A stretch of DNA of 64,000 bases from Modestobacter sp. VKM Ac-2982 (GTDB lineage Bacteria > Actinomycetota > Actinomycetes > Mycobacteriales > Geodermatophilaceae), in the NCBI RefSeq assembly GCF_026967935.1, contig NZ_JAPVBL010000005.1, forward strand, positions 382,994 through 446,993. The letters are read 5' to 3'. This document shows positions 33,095 to 41,364 of this stretch, one piece after another (position 1 is the stretch's first letter; each line of letters begins with the position of its first letter). The translations under genes and the position numbers were made by a program. The notes beneath the pieces were generated by a model, which searched no databases, was not told where the DNA came from, and saw only the letters and a program-made list of their open reading frames with translations.

Positions 33095-35010
33095 GGCCCC
33101 ACCGAGTTGTTGGACCCGGCCCCGTTGAGGGTGAGCGGACCGTTCACGCCGACGACGACCGTCCCGCGGAACGAGCAGGAGCCCATCCAGCCGGACTTCG
33201 ACCACTCGTAGATCTTCCAGGTCCCCTGCGGGAGGTTTCCGGTCACCGTGGTGCTGCTCCTGGTCGTCGGGGACGGGCTGCCCCACGAGTCGGTCCGGTT
33301 CTGTGTGGCACCGTCGACCCGGTACGAGTAGTAGTAGGTGCTGCCGAGCCGCTGGCAGCTGATGGTGCTCGGCGCCGCGACCAGGTAGCGCGCCAGCGCC
33401 ACCCCGGTCACCCGCACCTCGACCTGGGGCGTCTCCCACGTCTGCACGGTCGGGTAGCCGTACCGCACCGTCACGACTCCCGCGCTGGGACAGGCGGCGC
33501 CCACCGCAGGTCCGCCACCCGACGCCGGTGCGGCGAACACGTACCAGTCACCCGCGGGCAGCGGGACGGGGCCGACGGCCGCTGCGGTCCCGTCGCCGAG
33601 CTCGACCGCCAGGCTGGCCGGCGACGGCACCTGGCAGGAACCGGTGGCGGCGGTGGCGGACACTGCCCAGATCGCCCCGGCGCCGGTCGGCACGTTCGTC
33701 AGCTGCAGCGTCGACGCAGCCCAGGCCAGTGCGGGGTTCGGGCCGGGCTCGAGCGGGATGTCCCCCGGACCCTGCGCGCAGCCGAAGGCGGCGCCCTGAG
33801 CGAAGAAGGACCAGTTACCGGGTGGCAGTGAGCCCGCCGTCGGGTCGACGGTCCGGGCGCGAGGGCTGCTGCACCCGGACGTGTCGTCGGCCGGCACGGC
33901 GAGGACGGTCCCGCCGGGAGGCGCGTCGGTGACCGTGAACTGGGCGAACGCGTACGCCACGGTGAGGGTGGCGGCACCGCCGGCCGGCACCTCGGCGAGC
34001 GGCAGGTCGGCCGGCTGCGTCGACCCGAGGTATGCCCCGTACTTCGCCGGCCAGAGGTCGGTCAGCTGCATCGTCAGGCCGGTCAACGGCTGTTGGACGA
34101 CGGAGGTGGACCCGGTGTTCTGCGAGCTGTAGATGCTCAGCTCCATGCCTGCGACGTCCTCCGCCGTCACACCTGCGCCGGTCACCTGGACAGTGAGGGA
34201 GCCCGACCGGTCGTAGGTCATCGGGGTCACGGCGATCAGCTGGCCCTGCTGCACCGTGCCGACACTCTTGCTGGGCTCGGCCACCCCGGCGACGTCCACG
34301 TGGCCGGCGGCATGGAGGCTCACCGTGTACTCGGCCCCGCCGGCCGGTGGGGTGACCGGAACGGTGGCACATCCGGAGGTGTCCGTGAGCCCAGTGCGTG
34401 TCTCGCTGCCCGAGGTCACCGTGACCGGGATTCCCGCGTTGCCCGCGCCGGTGGCGTCGACGACGGAGACAGCCACGTAGGAGGCCACCGTCGACAGGCT
34501 GGACGCCTTCGTCGGCGCGAGGACCGTGCTGTTGGTGACCGGGCGAACCGATCCCATGTTCGGCCACGTCACCCTGGTCGTGACGATCAGCGTCGGGTAC
34601 CTGACGAGCGACCCGCCCTCGCAGGCGGACGAGCCGGTCCCCGTCAGACTCCACCGGCTGCTCCGCGTGACCGTGTAGCCCACGGAGTCGACGACGAGCG
34701 GGCTTCCGGCCGTGCCGCCGGCCAGGGGGTGGGGATTGGTGACCGACCCCTCGTCGGCCAGCCGGCGGGGGCCGTCGACCGAGGCGTTGAACTGCTGGCG
34801 GACGATGTCGAGTTCGCGGGCGGCCAGGTTCGTGGCCGCCACGCGGTTGCGGTCGTTGACCGATGATCTCTGGGCAGCGAAGAGGATCCCGAGGGCCGCC
34901 GTGGAGAGGACGGCGAGGAGGACCGCAGCGACGATGACCTCGACGAGGGTGAAGCCGCGCTCGTCGCCCAAGGGCAGGCGGCGCCGCCGGCTCGTCGCCG
35001 TGTCACTCAT
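33091..35010 (-). CDS. Very large PilV-like pilin with C-terminal beta-sandwich domains
   Basis: 639 aa from ATG 35010, three to four times the length of normal minor pilins. The class III signal DERGFTLVEVIVAAVLL is intact (cleavage after Gly, Glu at +5). After the pilin stalk (to about 130) come exported beta-rich modules. One reads NAGIPVTVTSGSETRTGLTD followed by SGCATVPVTPPAGG, like a carboxypeptidase-regulatory/Ig-type fold common in actinobacterial adhesins. Later segments repeat a PAG-x-W-x-x-F/V pattern (PPGNWSFFAQ, PAGDWYVFAA, PQGTWKIYEW), suggesting three related repeats. Likely a tip adhesin. Confidence 0.8.
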   Translation of the reverse strand: MSDTATSRRRRLPLGDERGFTLVEVIVAAVLLAVLSTAALGILFAAQRSSVNDRNRVAATNLAARELDIVRQQFNASVDGPRRLADEGSVTNPHPLAGGTAGSPLVVDSVGYTVTRSSRWSLTGTGSSACEGGSLVRYPTLIVTTRVTWPNMGSVRPVTNSTVLAPTKASSLSTVASYVAVSVVDATGAGNAGIPVTVTSGSETRTGLTDTSGCATVPVTPPAGGAEYTVSLHAAGHVDVAGVAEPSKSVGTVQQGQLIAVTPMTYDRSGSLTVQVTGAGVTAEDVAGMELSIYSSQNTGSTSVVQQPLTGLTMQLTDLWPAKYGAYLGSTQPADLPLAEVPAGGAATLTVAYAFAQFTVTDAPPGGTVLAVPADDTSGCSSPRARTVDPTAGSLPPGNWSFFAQGAAFGCAQGPGDIPLEPGPNPALAWAASTLQLTNVPTGAGAIWAVSATAATGSCQVPSPASLAVELGDGTAAAVGPVPLPAGDWYVFAAPASGGGPAVGAACPSAGVVTVRYGYPTVQTWETPQVEVRVTGVALARYLVAAPSTISCQRLGSTYYYSYRVDGATQNRTDSWGSPSPTTRSSTTVTGNLPQGTWKIYEWSKSGWMGSCSFRGTVVVGVNGPLTLNGAGSNNSVGP

Positions 35011-35056
35011 CCGAGGCTCCTCCCCTGGCCGGTTCCGTTGCTCCTGACGTGCTGAA

Positions 35057-35090
35057 GGTGGGGCGAGGGGGTCGTCCCCGTCGCCCCACC
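35057..35090 (-). terminator. Attenuating hairpin after pilA
   Basis: Stem of about 14 bp with one mismatch (35057-35070 with 35076-35090), core GGTGGGGCGA/TCGCCCCACC, placed between pilA and the large minor-pilin gene. Same arrangement as the hairpin after flp. Confidence 0.65.
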
Positions 35091-35111
35091 CGTCCCGGCT
35101 GCGAACTCCGG

Positions 35112-35537
35112 TCAGCTGCAGTCGGCGCTCGTCTTCTGCTGGATGCCTGCTGCGGCGCTGGCCTTGAACGAGCCCGTGCCCTTGGTGCTCTTGATGCAGA
35201 ACGACCACGTCTCGGCCGTGGCTGTCGTCCCGATCCCGGACACCAGGCTCACGTTGGGGCTCACGTTGTTCGTCACCACGCCGCCGACGGTCCACTGGCC
35301 ACCGGTCTGCGCAAGGGCCGGAACGGTGGTGTTGTCGACGTACCAGGTGGCGACCTCGGTGGCGAGCACCTTGGTGTCCGATTCGGCGGCCGCGTTCTGG
35401 GCCTTCTTCTGCTGGTTGAGATAGACGGGAATTGCGATGGCCGCGAGGATCCCGATGATGACGACGACCACGAGAAGCTCGATCAGGGTGAACCCCTTCT
35501 CCTTCTCGTTGCTGGACACGCGGATCTGAGTGACCAC
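35112..35537 (-). CDS. pilA: Type IV major pilin PilA
   Basis: 141 aa, GTG start at 35537 with GGGAG upstream. Type IVa prepilin: 14-residue charged leader, cleavage site KEKG/FTLIELLVVVVIIGILA with Glu at +5, then the long amphipathic helix. The C-terminal domain is small (about 90 aa) and carries a likely disulfide between the Cys in WSFCIKS and the penultimate Cys. Major structural subunit. Transcribed from its own motility-type promoter and followed by a hairpin, consistent with high, separate expression. Confidence 0.93.
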   Translation of the reverse strand: MVTQIRVSSNEKEKGFTLIELLVVVVIIGILAAIAIPVYLNQQKKAQNAAAESDTKVLATEVATWYVDNTTVPALAQTGGQWTVGGVVTNNVSPNVSLVSGIGTTATAETWSFCIKSTKGTGSFKASAAAGIQQKTSADCS

Positions 35538-35613
35538 TGAAAGGCTCCCATGCGGGTTGGTGTATGCGTCGGTGTGACCCGCCGGGAACCTTCTTGTGTC
35601 CCGACTGACATCG

Positions 35614-35642
35614 CTATCGACTCGGGAGATGTCGGGCTTGAG
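35614..35642 (-). promoter_or_regulatory. FliA/WhiG-type promoter of pilA
   Basis: Minus-strand CTCAAG (35637-35642), 16 bp, then TCGATAG (35614-35620), in the 152-bp gap between pilC and pilA, about 77 bp from the GTG start. Confidence 0.62.
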
Positions 35643-35689
35643 CACTTTCGGGTGAACATTCTCCGGGTCCCTCGATGTGGTGACGGCAG

Positions 35690-36955
35690 TCAGGACATGA
35701 CGTTGAAGATCTCGAAGATCGGCAGATAGAGCGCCACGATGATCGAACCGATCAGCGCGCCGAGAATGGCGATCATGAGCGGCTCGATGAGCGAAGTGAG
35801 CTGCTCGGTGGTCGCCTCCACCTCGGCGTCGTAGAACTCGGCGATCTTCTCCATCATCTGGTCCAGTGCCCCCGTGTCCTCGCCGACGGACATGAGCTGG
35901 ACCACCATGGGCGGGAACACCGGGTGATTCGACAATGGGCCGGTCAGCGGCAGCCCCGTCCGCACGGACTCGCCCACGTCGTCGACGGCCCGCTCGATCA
36001 CGACATTGCCGCTGGTCTGGCCGACGATCTCCAGCGCCTGGAGAATCGGGACGCCGGCGCCGAGCATCGTCCCGAAGTTCCTGCTGAACCGGGCGACGGC
36101 GACCTTGCGGAAGAGTTGGCCGAACACCGGCAGCTTCAGTTTCAACGGGTCGAGGGCGTTGCGGACCGCGCTGTCGTTCTTGTGCCTGCGCCACCAGAGC
36201 CCGCCGGCGACGGCCACCAGCAGGAGCACGGGGGCGGCCCACGTCATGACCTCGGACAGGACGACCAGGAACTGTGTGGGCCAGGGGAGCGCGCTGTCGA
36301 AGCCGGCGAACATGTCCTCGAAGATCGGCACGATGAAGAGCAGCATGCCGATCACGGCGAGGATCGCGAAGGTGAAGACCACGATGGGATAGGTCATCGC
36401 CGACTTGATCTTCCCGCGCAACTTCGTCTCGGCCTCGAAGTTCTTGGCCAGCGACTCGAGTGCCTGGTCGAGGAAGCCGCCGATCTCGCCGGCCCTGATC
36501 ATGTTCAGCATGAGGGGCGGGAAGATCTCCGGGTGTGCGCCGAATGCTGCCGACAGGGCGGTGCCCTTCTCCACGTCGTCGCGCACCTGCTGCAACACCC
36601 GGGCGAGCTTCTTGTTCTCCGTCTGCTCGGCGAGCACGCCCAAGGAGCGCAGCAGCGTCAGGCCCGCGCCGATCATCGTCGACAACTGGCGCGCCATGAC
36701 CGCCAGGGCCTTGAGTTCCACGCGCTCGCCGAGGCCCGGGATGGAGATCTCGCGCTGCAGCCCGCTGACCTTGACCTCCCGCACATCGATCGGCGTGAGG
36801 CCTCGCGCGCGCAGCCGGTTCCCGACGGCGGACTGGCTGACCGCGTCGATCCGTCCCTTGACCAACCGGCCGGACGAGTTGCGGACCGTGTACTCGTAGG
36901 TCTTCGGGGTGGGGGCCGTGGTGTCCGCCCCGGGCACGCCGGTCGTCGTCGCCAC
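35690..36955 (-). CDS. pilC: Type IV pilus platform protein PilC
   Basis: 421 aa, GTG start 2 bp after pilT. Two type II secretion F domains (about 85-205 and 285-410) separated by membrane helices (about 180-200, 235-255), and a final helix near 385-410. Motifs LSTMIGAGLTLLRSL and GTMLGAGVPILQALEI are the two paired F-domain signatures. It is the inner-membrane rotor acted on by PilB and PilT. The first 60 residues resemble the usual PilC N-terminal strand (YEYTVRNSSGRLVKG). Confidence 0.95.
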   Translation of the reverse strand: MATTTGVPGADTTAPTPKTYEYTVRNSSGRLVKGRIDAVSQSAVGNRLRARGLTPIDVREVKVSGLQREISIPGLGERVELKALAVMARQLSTMIGAGLTLLRSLGVLAEQTENKKLARVLQQVRDDVEKGTALSAAFGAHPEIFPPLMLNMIRAGEIGGFLDQALESLAKNFEAETKLRGKIKSAMTYPIVVFTFAILAVIGMLLFIVPIFEDMFAGFDSALPWPTQFLVVLSEVMTWAAPVLLLVAVAGGLWWRRHKNDSAVRNALDPLKLKLPVFGQLFRKVAVARFSRNFGTMLGAGVPILQALEIVGQTSGNVVIERAVDDVGESVRTGLPLTGPLSNHPVFPPMVVQLMSVGEDTGALDQMMEKIAEFYDAEVEATTEQLTSLIEPLMIAILGALIGSIIVALYLPIFEIFNVMS

Positions 36956-36957
36956 GA

Positions 36958-38124
36958 TCAGGTCCCCGGAACGAAAGCGGAATGGCGGGTGTCGCCGCGG
37001 GAGAGAGGGATGCGCGACAGGGGGGACCGCCCGGTCAGGCGCGTGAAGTCGTCGGCATTGCGGCAGGTGTCCAGCCCGGTCTCGAACGTGATGTGCCCTG
37101 CCGACACGAGCTTGGCCAGCTGCTGGTCCATGGTGGTCATGCCCCAGTCAGCCCCCGCCTGCATCGCCGAGTAGATCTGATGGGACTTGCCTTCGCGGAT
37201 GAGGTTGCGGATCGCGGGCGTGGCGACCAGCACCTCGGCTGCCACGACTCGGCCAGTACCGTCGGCGCGCCGGCACAGGGACTGGCACACGACCCCCTGC
37301 AGCGAGCCGGCGAGCTGGGCCCGCACCTGCTGCTGCTGATGGGCCGGGAAGACGTCGATGACGCGGTTGATGGTCTGTGCGGCGTCCTGGGTGTGCAGGC
37401 TCGCCAGGACCAGGTGGCCGGTCTCCGCCGCGGTCAGCGCCACGGAGATGGTCTCCAGGTCGCGCATCTCGCCCAGCAGGATGATGTCGGGATCCTGGCG
37501 GAGCACGTGCCGGAGCGCGGCACCGAAGGAGTGGGTGTCCGACCCGACCTCACGCTGGTTCACCAGGGATCTCGCGTGCCGGTGCATGAACTCGATCGGG
37601 TCCTCGATCGTCATGATGTGGTCCGCGCGGGTCCGGTTGGCGAGATCGATGAGGGACGCGAGCGTCGTGGACTTGCCGGATCCGGTCGGTCCCGTGACGA
37701 GGACGAGCCCGCGCGGAAGGCCGGCGAAGGTGTGCACCACCGACGGGAGGCCCAACTCCTCGAGCGGCTTGATCTCGTTCGGCACGGCGCGGATCGCGGC
37801 GCCCACCGAGTCGCGCTGCCGGTACACGTTGACCCGGAACCGGCCCACGCCGCGCAGCGCGTGGGCGAAGTCCAGCTCGAGCTCAGCCTCGAACTTCGCA
37901 CGCTGCTGCTGGTCGAGCACGCTGTAGAGGGTTCGCTGGATCACCGCCGAGGTCAGGACCGGCAGGCTCGTCAGCGGGTGGAGGGTGCCGTGGATCCGGA
38001 CAACGGGTGGCGAGCCGGCGGTCAGGTGCAGGTCGGATGCGCCGGACGCGACCAGGTGCCGCAGCGCCGCGTCGAGGTCGATGTCACCGGCCTCGGGGTG
38101 GGTGTCGCCGGGTGTCTCGCTCAC
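36958..38124 (-). CDS. pilT: Type IV pilus retraction ATPase PilT
   Basis: 388 aa from GTG 38124 (AGGAG 8 bp upstream; GTG 38130 is in frame). Walker A GPTGSGKST starts at residue 145. Asp box TIEDPIEF, Walker B DIILLGEMRDLETI and His box HTQDA follow. The PilT-specific AIRNLIREGK motif, needed for retraction, is intact. Its presence indicates that the pilus can retract, so twitching or DNA uptake is possible. Between pilB and pilC in one operon. Confidence 0.95.
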   Translation of the reverse strand: MSETPGDTHPEAGDIDLDAALRHLVASGASDLHLTAGSPPVVRIHGTLHPLTSLPVLTSAVIQRTLYSVLDQQQRAKFEAELELDFAHALRGVGRFRVNVYRQRDSVGAAIRAVPNEIKPLEELGLPSVVHTFAGLPRGLVLVTGPTGSGKSTTLASLIDLANRTRADHIMTIEDPIEFMHRHARSLVNQREVGSDTHSFGAALRHVLRQDPDIILLGEMRDLETISVALTAAETGHLVLASLHTQDAAQTINRVIDVFPAHQQQQVRAQLAGSLQGVVCQSLCRRADGTGRVVAAEVLVATPAIRNLIREGKSHQIYSAMQAGADWGMTTMDQQLAKLVSAGHITFETGLDTCRNADDFTRLTGRSPLSRIPLSRGDTRHSAFVPGT

Positions 38125-38200
38125 GTGCACGTCTCCTGTCCCTCGCCGCGCGCGGTCGGGCCACGCCGTCCACCGGTCGATGATCGATCCCTCACCTGTT

Positions 38201-39877
38201 TCAGCTGACCACGCGGAGGACTTCCTCGATCGACGTCTCGCCCGACCGGACCTTGGCCCAGCCGTCCTCGCGGAGGGATGACATGCCCTGGTCCCGGGCC
38301 GTCCGGGCGATCTCTGCGCTGGAGGAGCGGTTGACCGCATGCCGCTCGATCTCCTCCGTCACGGTCATCACCTCGTGGACGGCGAGGCGGCCGTGATAGC
38401 CGGTTCCGGAGCAGGCCGAGCAGCCAACCGGCCGACACAGCTTGGGCAGCTCCTGGCCGGGCTCCCACGGAAAGCCCACCGAGGCGAGTTCTTCGGGGTC
38501 GGCGGCGTAGCCCTCCTTGCACTTGGCGCACAGCCGCCGAGCCAGTCGCTGGGCCACCACGCAGCCGAGTGCGGACCCGATGAGGAAGGGCGCGATCCCC
38601 ATCTCCACCAGTCGGGTCACGGCGCTGGGAGCGTCGTTCGTGTGCAGCGTCGACAGGACGAGGTGGCCCGTGAGCGCGGCCTCGACGGCGATCTGGGCGG
38701 TCTCCCGGTCGCGGATCTCGCCCACCAGGATGACGTCAGGATCCAGCCGCAGGATGGAGCGCAGTGCGCTGGCGAACGTCAGGCCTGCCTTGGGGTTCAC
38801 CTGCGCCTGGTTGATCCCGTCGAGTCGGTACTCCACCGGATCCTCGACCGTGATCACGTTGATCTCCGGGCGGGACACCGCGTTGACGGTGGCGTACAGG
38901 GTCGTGGACTTGCCCGAGCCGGTCGGCCCGGTGACCAGGATCATCCCGTAGGGCTTGGAGTACGCGCGTCGGTAGGCGGCCAGGTTCTGGTCGCGGAACG
39001 AGAGCTCGCTCAGCTCCAGGTTGGCGGTGGAGTTGTCCAGGATTCGCAGGGCGACCTTCTCTCCCCACACGGTCGGCAGCGTCGCCACCCGGAGATCGAT
39101 CTTGCGCCCTTGGTGGACGACGGACATCCGACCGTCCTGGGGTTTGCGCCGCTCGGAGATGTCGAGCTCACTCATGATCTTGATGCGCGACACCACCCGC
39201 GCCTGCATGTGCTGGGGTGCGTTCTGCATCTCGTGCAGAACCCCATCGATGCGGTAACGGACCCGCAGACCGTGCTCGGCCGGCTCGATGTGGATGTCGG
39301 ATGCGCGGTCCCGGATGGCCTGAGTCACGAGCAGGTCCACGTACCGGACGATGGGTGCGTCGTCGTCGACGAACTTGCCCATGGTGCTGAGGACATCCAC
39401 CTCCATGACCTGTGTCGCCGCCTGGAACGACGAGGACAAGCCGTCGATCTCGTCGTCGGCGCGGCAGAACCGCTCGATGGCGCTCACCAGGTCCTCGCGG
39501 CTGGCGATGATCGGGATGACCCGCATGCCGGTCGCCGTCGACACGTCGTCGACCGCGACCACGTTCCCCGGGTCGGACATCGCGAGGACCAGAGACGACG
39601 CTTCGGTTGCGACCGGCAGCACGCCGTACCGTCGGCACAGGGCCGGGGGCACCAGGGAGACCGCTCTGGGATCGACCGGGTAGTCCGACAGGTCGATGAA
39701 GTCCATGTCGACCTGGCTGGCCAACGCCGCCACCAGCTGGGCCCCCGTGATCATCCCGAGGTCGACGAGAATGCCACCGAGCGTCTTGCCGCGAACCGAC
39801 TGCTCGCCCAGCGCCGACGCGACCTCGAGCTCCGTCACGAGGCCCTGCTCGACCAGGATCTCTCCGAGCTGCTTCAT
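38201..39877 (-). CDS. pilB: Type IV pilus extension ATPase PilB with MshEN domain
   Basis: 558 aa from ATG 39877. The N-terminal domain holds two 24-residue MshEN repeats, Q3-Q26 and T32-Q55, separated by exactly five residues; this unit binds c-di-GMP in MshE and related ATPases. The usual first-position Arg of repeat 1 is Gln3 here. The second part is the RecA-like ATPase: Walker A GPTGSGKSTTLY near 315, Asp box TVEDPVEY, Walker B VILVGEIRDRET, His box STLHTND, and the tetra-Cys zinc site (CAKC ... CSAC). First gene of the pilB-pilT-pilC operon. Confidence 0.95.
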   Translation of the reverse strand: MKQLGEILVEQGLVTELEVASALGEQSVRGKTLGGILVDLGMITGAQLVAALASQVDMDFIDLSDYPVDPRAVSLVPPALCRRYGVLPVATEASSLVLAMSDPGNVVAVDDVSTATGMRVIPIIASREDLVSAIERFCRADDEIDGLSSSFQAATQVMEVDVLSTMGKFVDDDAPIVRYVDLLVTQAIRDRASDIHIEPAEHGLRVRYRIDGVLHEMQNAPQHMQARVVSRIKIMSELDISERRKPQDGRMSVVHQGRKIDLRVATLPTVWGEKVALRILDNSTANLELSELSFRDQNLAAYRRAYSKPYGMILVTGPTGSGKSTTLYATVNAVSRPEINVITVEDPVEYRLDGINQAQVNPKAGLTFASALRSILRLDPDVILVGEIRDRETAQIAVEAALTGHLVLSTLHTNDAPSAVTRLVEMGIAPFLIGSALGCVVAQRLARRLCAKCKEGYAADPEELASVGFPWEPGQELPKLCRPVGCSACSGTGYHGRLAVHEVMTVTEEIERHAVNRSSSAEIARTARDQGMSSLREDGWAKVRSGETSIEEVLRVVS

Positions 39878-39934
39878 CAGTCCCCCGTGGATCCTGAGCC
39901 GGCCGCGCACGTGCGCACCGCTCGCTCCACTGCC

Positions 39935-39963
39935 TCATCGGCGGGTGTGCGGACTTTCCTTAC
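39935..39963 (-). promoter_or_regulatory. Possible FliA/WhiG-type promoter of pilB
   Basis: Minus-strand GTAAGG (39958-39963), 16 bp, then CCGATGA (39935-39941). The -10 part and spacing match the other pilus sites but the -35 part matches GTCAAG in only four of six bases. It lies about 60 bp upstream of the pilB ATG. Confidence 0.4.
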
Positions 39964-40170
39964 CCCCGACCTGCAGTGGGGTTGGAAACGTGACACGACG
40001 TGAGGAAGCCCTCAGGCCGGGTGGCCCCGCGGCGGACGAGCCGGACTCGGCGAGGTGACCCTCCACGCCGCAGGGACACCTCGACCGCAGCCTGCTCCTC
40101 CGGGACGGCTGCTCATCCGGGACGGCGGGTCCGCCGGCCCGGCCCGGCCCGGGCAGCTCAGCGGGGGGCG

Positions 40171-40577
40171 ACGGACGAGTCGGCCTGTACGCCGGGTTCT
40201 GTCCCCGGGCGCCTCGCGGCGTCCCGATGAGCGGCCATCCATCTAGGCCTGCCGTTGCCGACAGGCTCGAGCGGTCCACCCGCAGGCTCGGGCGGGCAGC
40301 CCTCGAACGCCTGCGCAGGACGGCGGCGGACCGCCGTCCCTTTTCGACCTTGCTCCGGGTGGGGTTTACCGAGCCACACCGGTCACCCGGTGTGCGGTGG
40401 TCTCTTACACCGCCGTTTCACCCTTACCAGTGCACGCACTGGCGGTCTGTTCTCTGTGGCACTTTCCCGCGGGTCACCCCGGGTCGCTGTTGGCGACCAC
40501 CCTGCCCTGTGGAGCCCGGACGTTCCTCGGCGGCAGGGTCTCCCCCACCGACGCGACCGCCCAGCCGACTCGTCCGT
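40171..40577 (-). ncRNA. rnpB: RNase P RNA (bacterial type A)
   Basis: About 407 nt; catalytic RNA that matures tRNA 5' ends. The ends pair as P1: ACGGACGAGTCGGC at the 5' end (40577-40564) and GCCGACTCGTCCGT at the 3' end (40184-40171). Conserved region I, GAGGAACGTCCGGGCTCC, is at 40528-40511; conserved AAGGGTGAAACGGCGGTGTA and the 3' ACAGAACCCGGCGTACAGGC are present. The AACG variant of region I is the form I recall from Streptomyces. Open frames crossing this segment are not genes. The 293-bp gap to pilB otherwise contains only the pilB leader. Confidence 0.95.
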
Positions 40578-40618
40578 CGTGCCGGCAGCCTACCCCCGCC
40601 GCTCAGGCCGGCTGCGGC

Positions 40619-41347
40619 TCAGCCCCAGTAGAGCCGGAAGCCGACCTGGCGCCCGCCGTCCTCGGTCAGGGTCGCCATGTCGACCTGCCGGCGTGCCTGC
40701 TCCTCCACCGGGTCGTCGGACAGCGCCTCAAGGTAGCGGCGGTGCTCGACGAGGGAGGCGACGGCGGTCTCGACGCCGGCGCTGACGTCGACCACGTGCG
40801 GCGGCGGGTACCCGACCGCGTGCACGGCGACGTACTGCACCCCCGACCACGGCGTCTCGGTCAGGTCGGGGAAGATCCACTCGTTGCCCGCGTCGGCCAC
40901 CGCGTCCAGCAGCGACCGGGTCAGCGCCCGGTGGTCGGCGGAGTTGAGCGCGCCGGGGGTGACCTCCGGCGGGGTCCAGGTGTCCCCGCCGTGCATGACC
41001 ACGACCAGGTCGGGCCGGTGCCGGCGCAGTGCCCCGGCGAGGTCCCGGCGCAGCTGCAGGTCGGCGACGAGCACGCCGTCGGAGTGGTCGAGGAACTCCA
41101 CCTCCGAGACGCCGACGACGGCGGCCGACCGGCGCTCCTCCTCCTCGCGCAGCGGACCGGCCTCGGCCGGGGACAGCCCGGCGATGCCCGCCTCGCCGCG
41201 GGTGGCCAGCAGGTAGTGCACCTCCTTGCCCGCCGCCGTCCACGCCGCGACCGCGGCCGCGGGGCCGTACTCGATGTCGTCGGGGTGCGCGGCGACGACG
41301 AGGGCGCGCTGCCAGTCGTCGGGGAACGGGGCGGGAGCGGTGGCCAT
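40619..41347 (-). CDS. PIG-L (LmbE)-type zinc deacetylase
   Basis: 242 aa from ATG 41347. The zinc site AHPDD is near residue 20 and the distal His lies in NSADHRAL; VVVMHGGDTW is a typical strand. The family includes MshB (mycothiol synthesis) and Mca (mycothiol conjugate amidase), but this protein is shorter than both and lacks their extended C-terminal parts, so another N-acetyl-sugar substrate is likely. It lies between the MFS gene and rnpB and may be cotranscribed with the MFS gene (17 bp gap). Confidence 0.87.
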   Translation of the reverse strand: MATAPAPFPDDWQRALVVAAHPDDIEYGPAAAVAAWTAAGKEVHYLLATRGEAGIAGLSPAEAGPLREEEERRSAAVVGVSEVEFLDHSDGVLVADLQLRRDLAGALRRHRPDLVVVMHGGDTWTPPEVTPGALNSADHRALTRSLLDAVADAGNEWIFPDLTETPWSGVQYVAVHAVGYPPPHVVDVSAGVETAVASLVEHRRYLEALSDDPVEEQARRQVDMATLTEDGGRQVGFRLYWG

Positions 41348-41364
41348 GTCCGGAGTCTGCCCGC

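Noticed and set aside
39878-40000. c-di-GMP riboswitch upstream of pilB
   Set aside because: The gap lacks the conserved GGGCAAACC and GACGCAAAGCC blocks of the type I riboswitch and no type II pattern is evident.
39935-40631. Several open frames across 39.9-40.6 kb
   Set aside because: They cross the RNase P RNA gene, whose conserved regions and P1 pairing explain the sequence.
40619-41347. Calling the PIG-L deacetylase MshB or Mca
   Set aside because: Only the general zinc-site motifs are shared; it is shorter than both enzymes and has no mycothiol genes around it.
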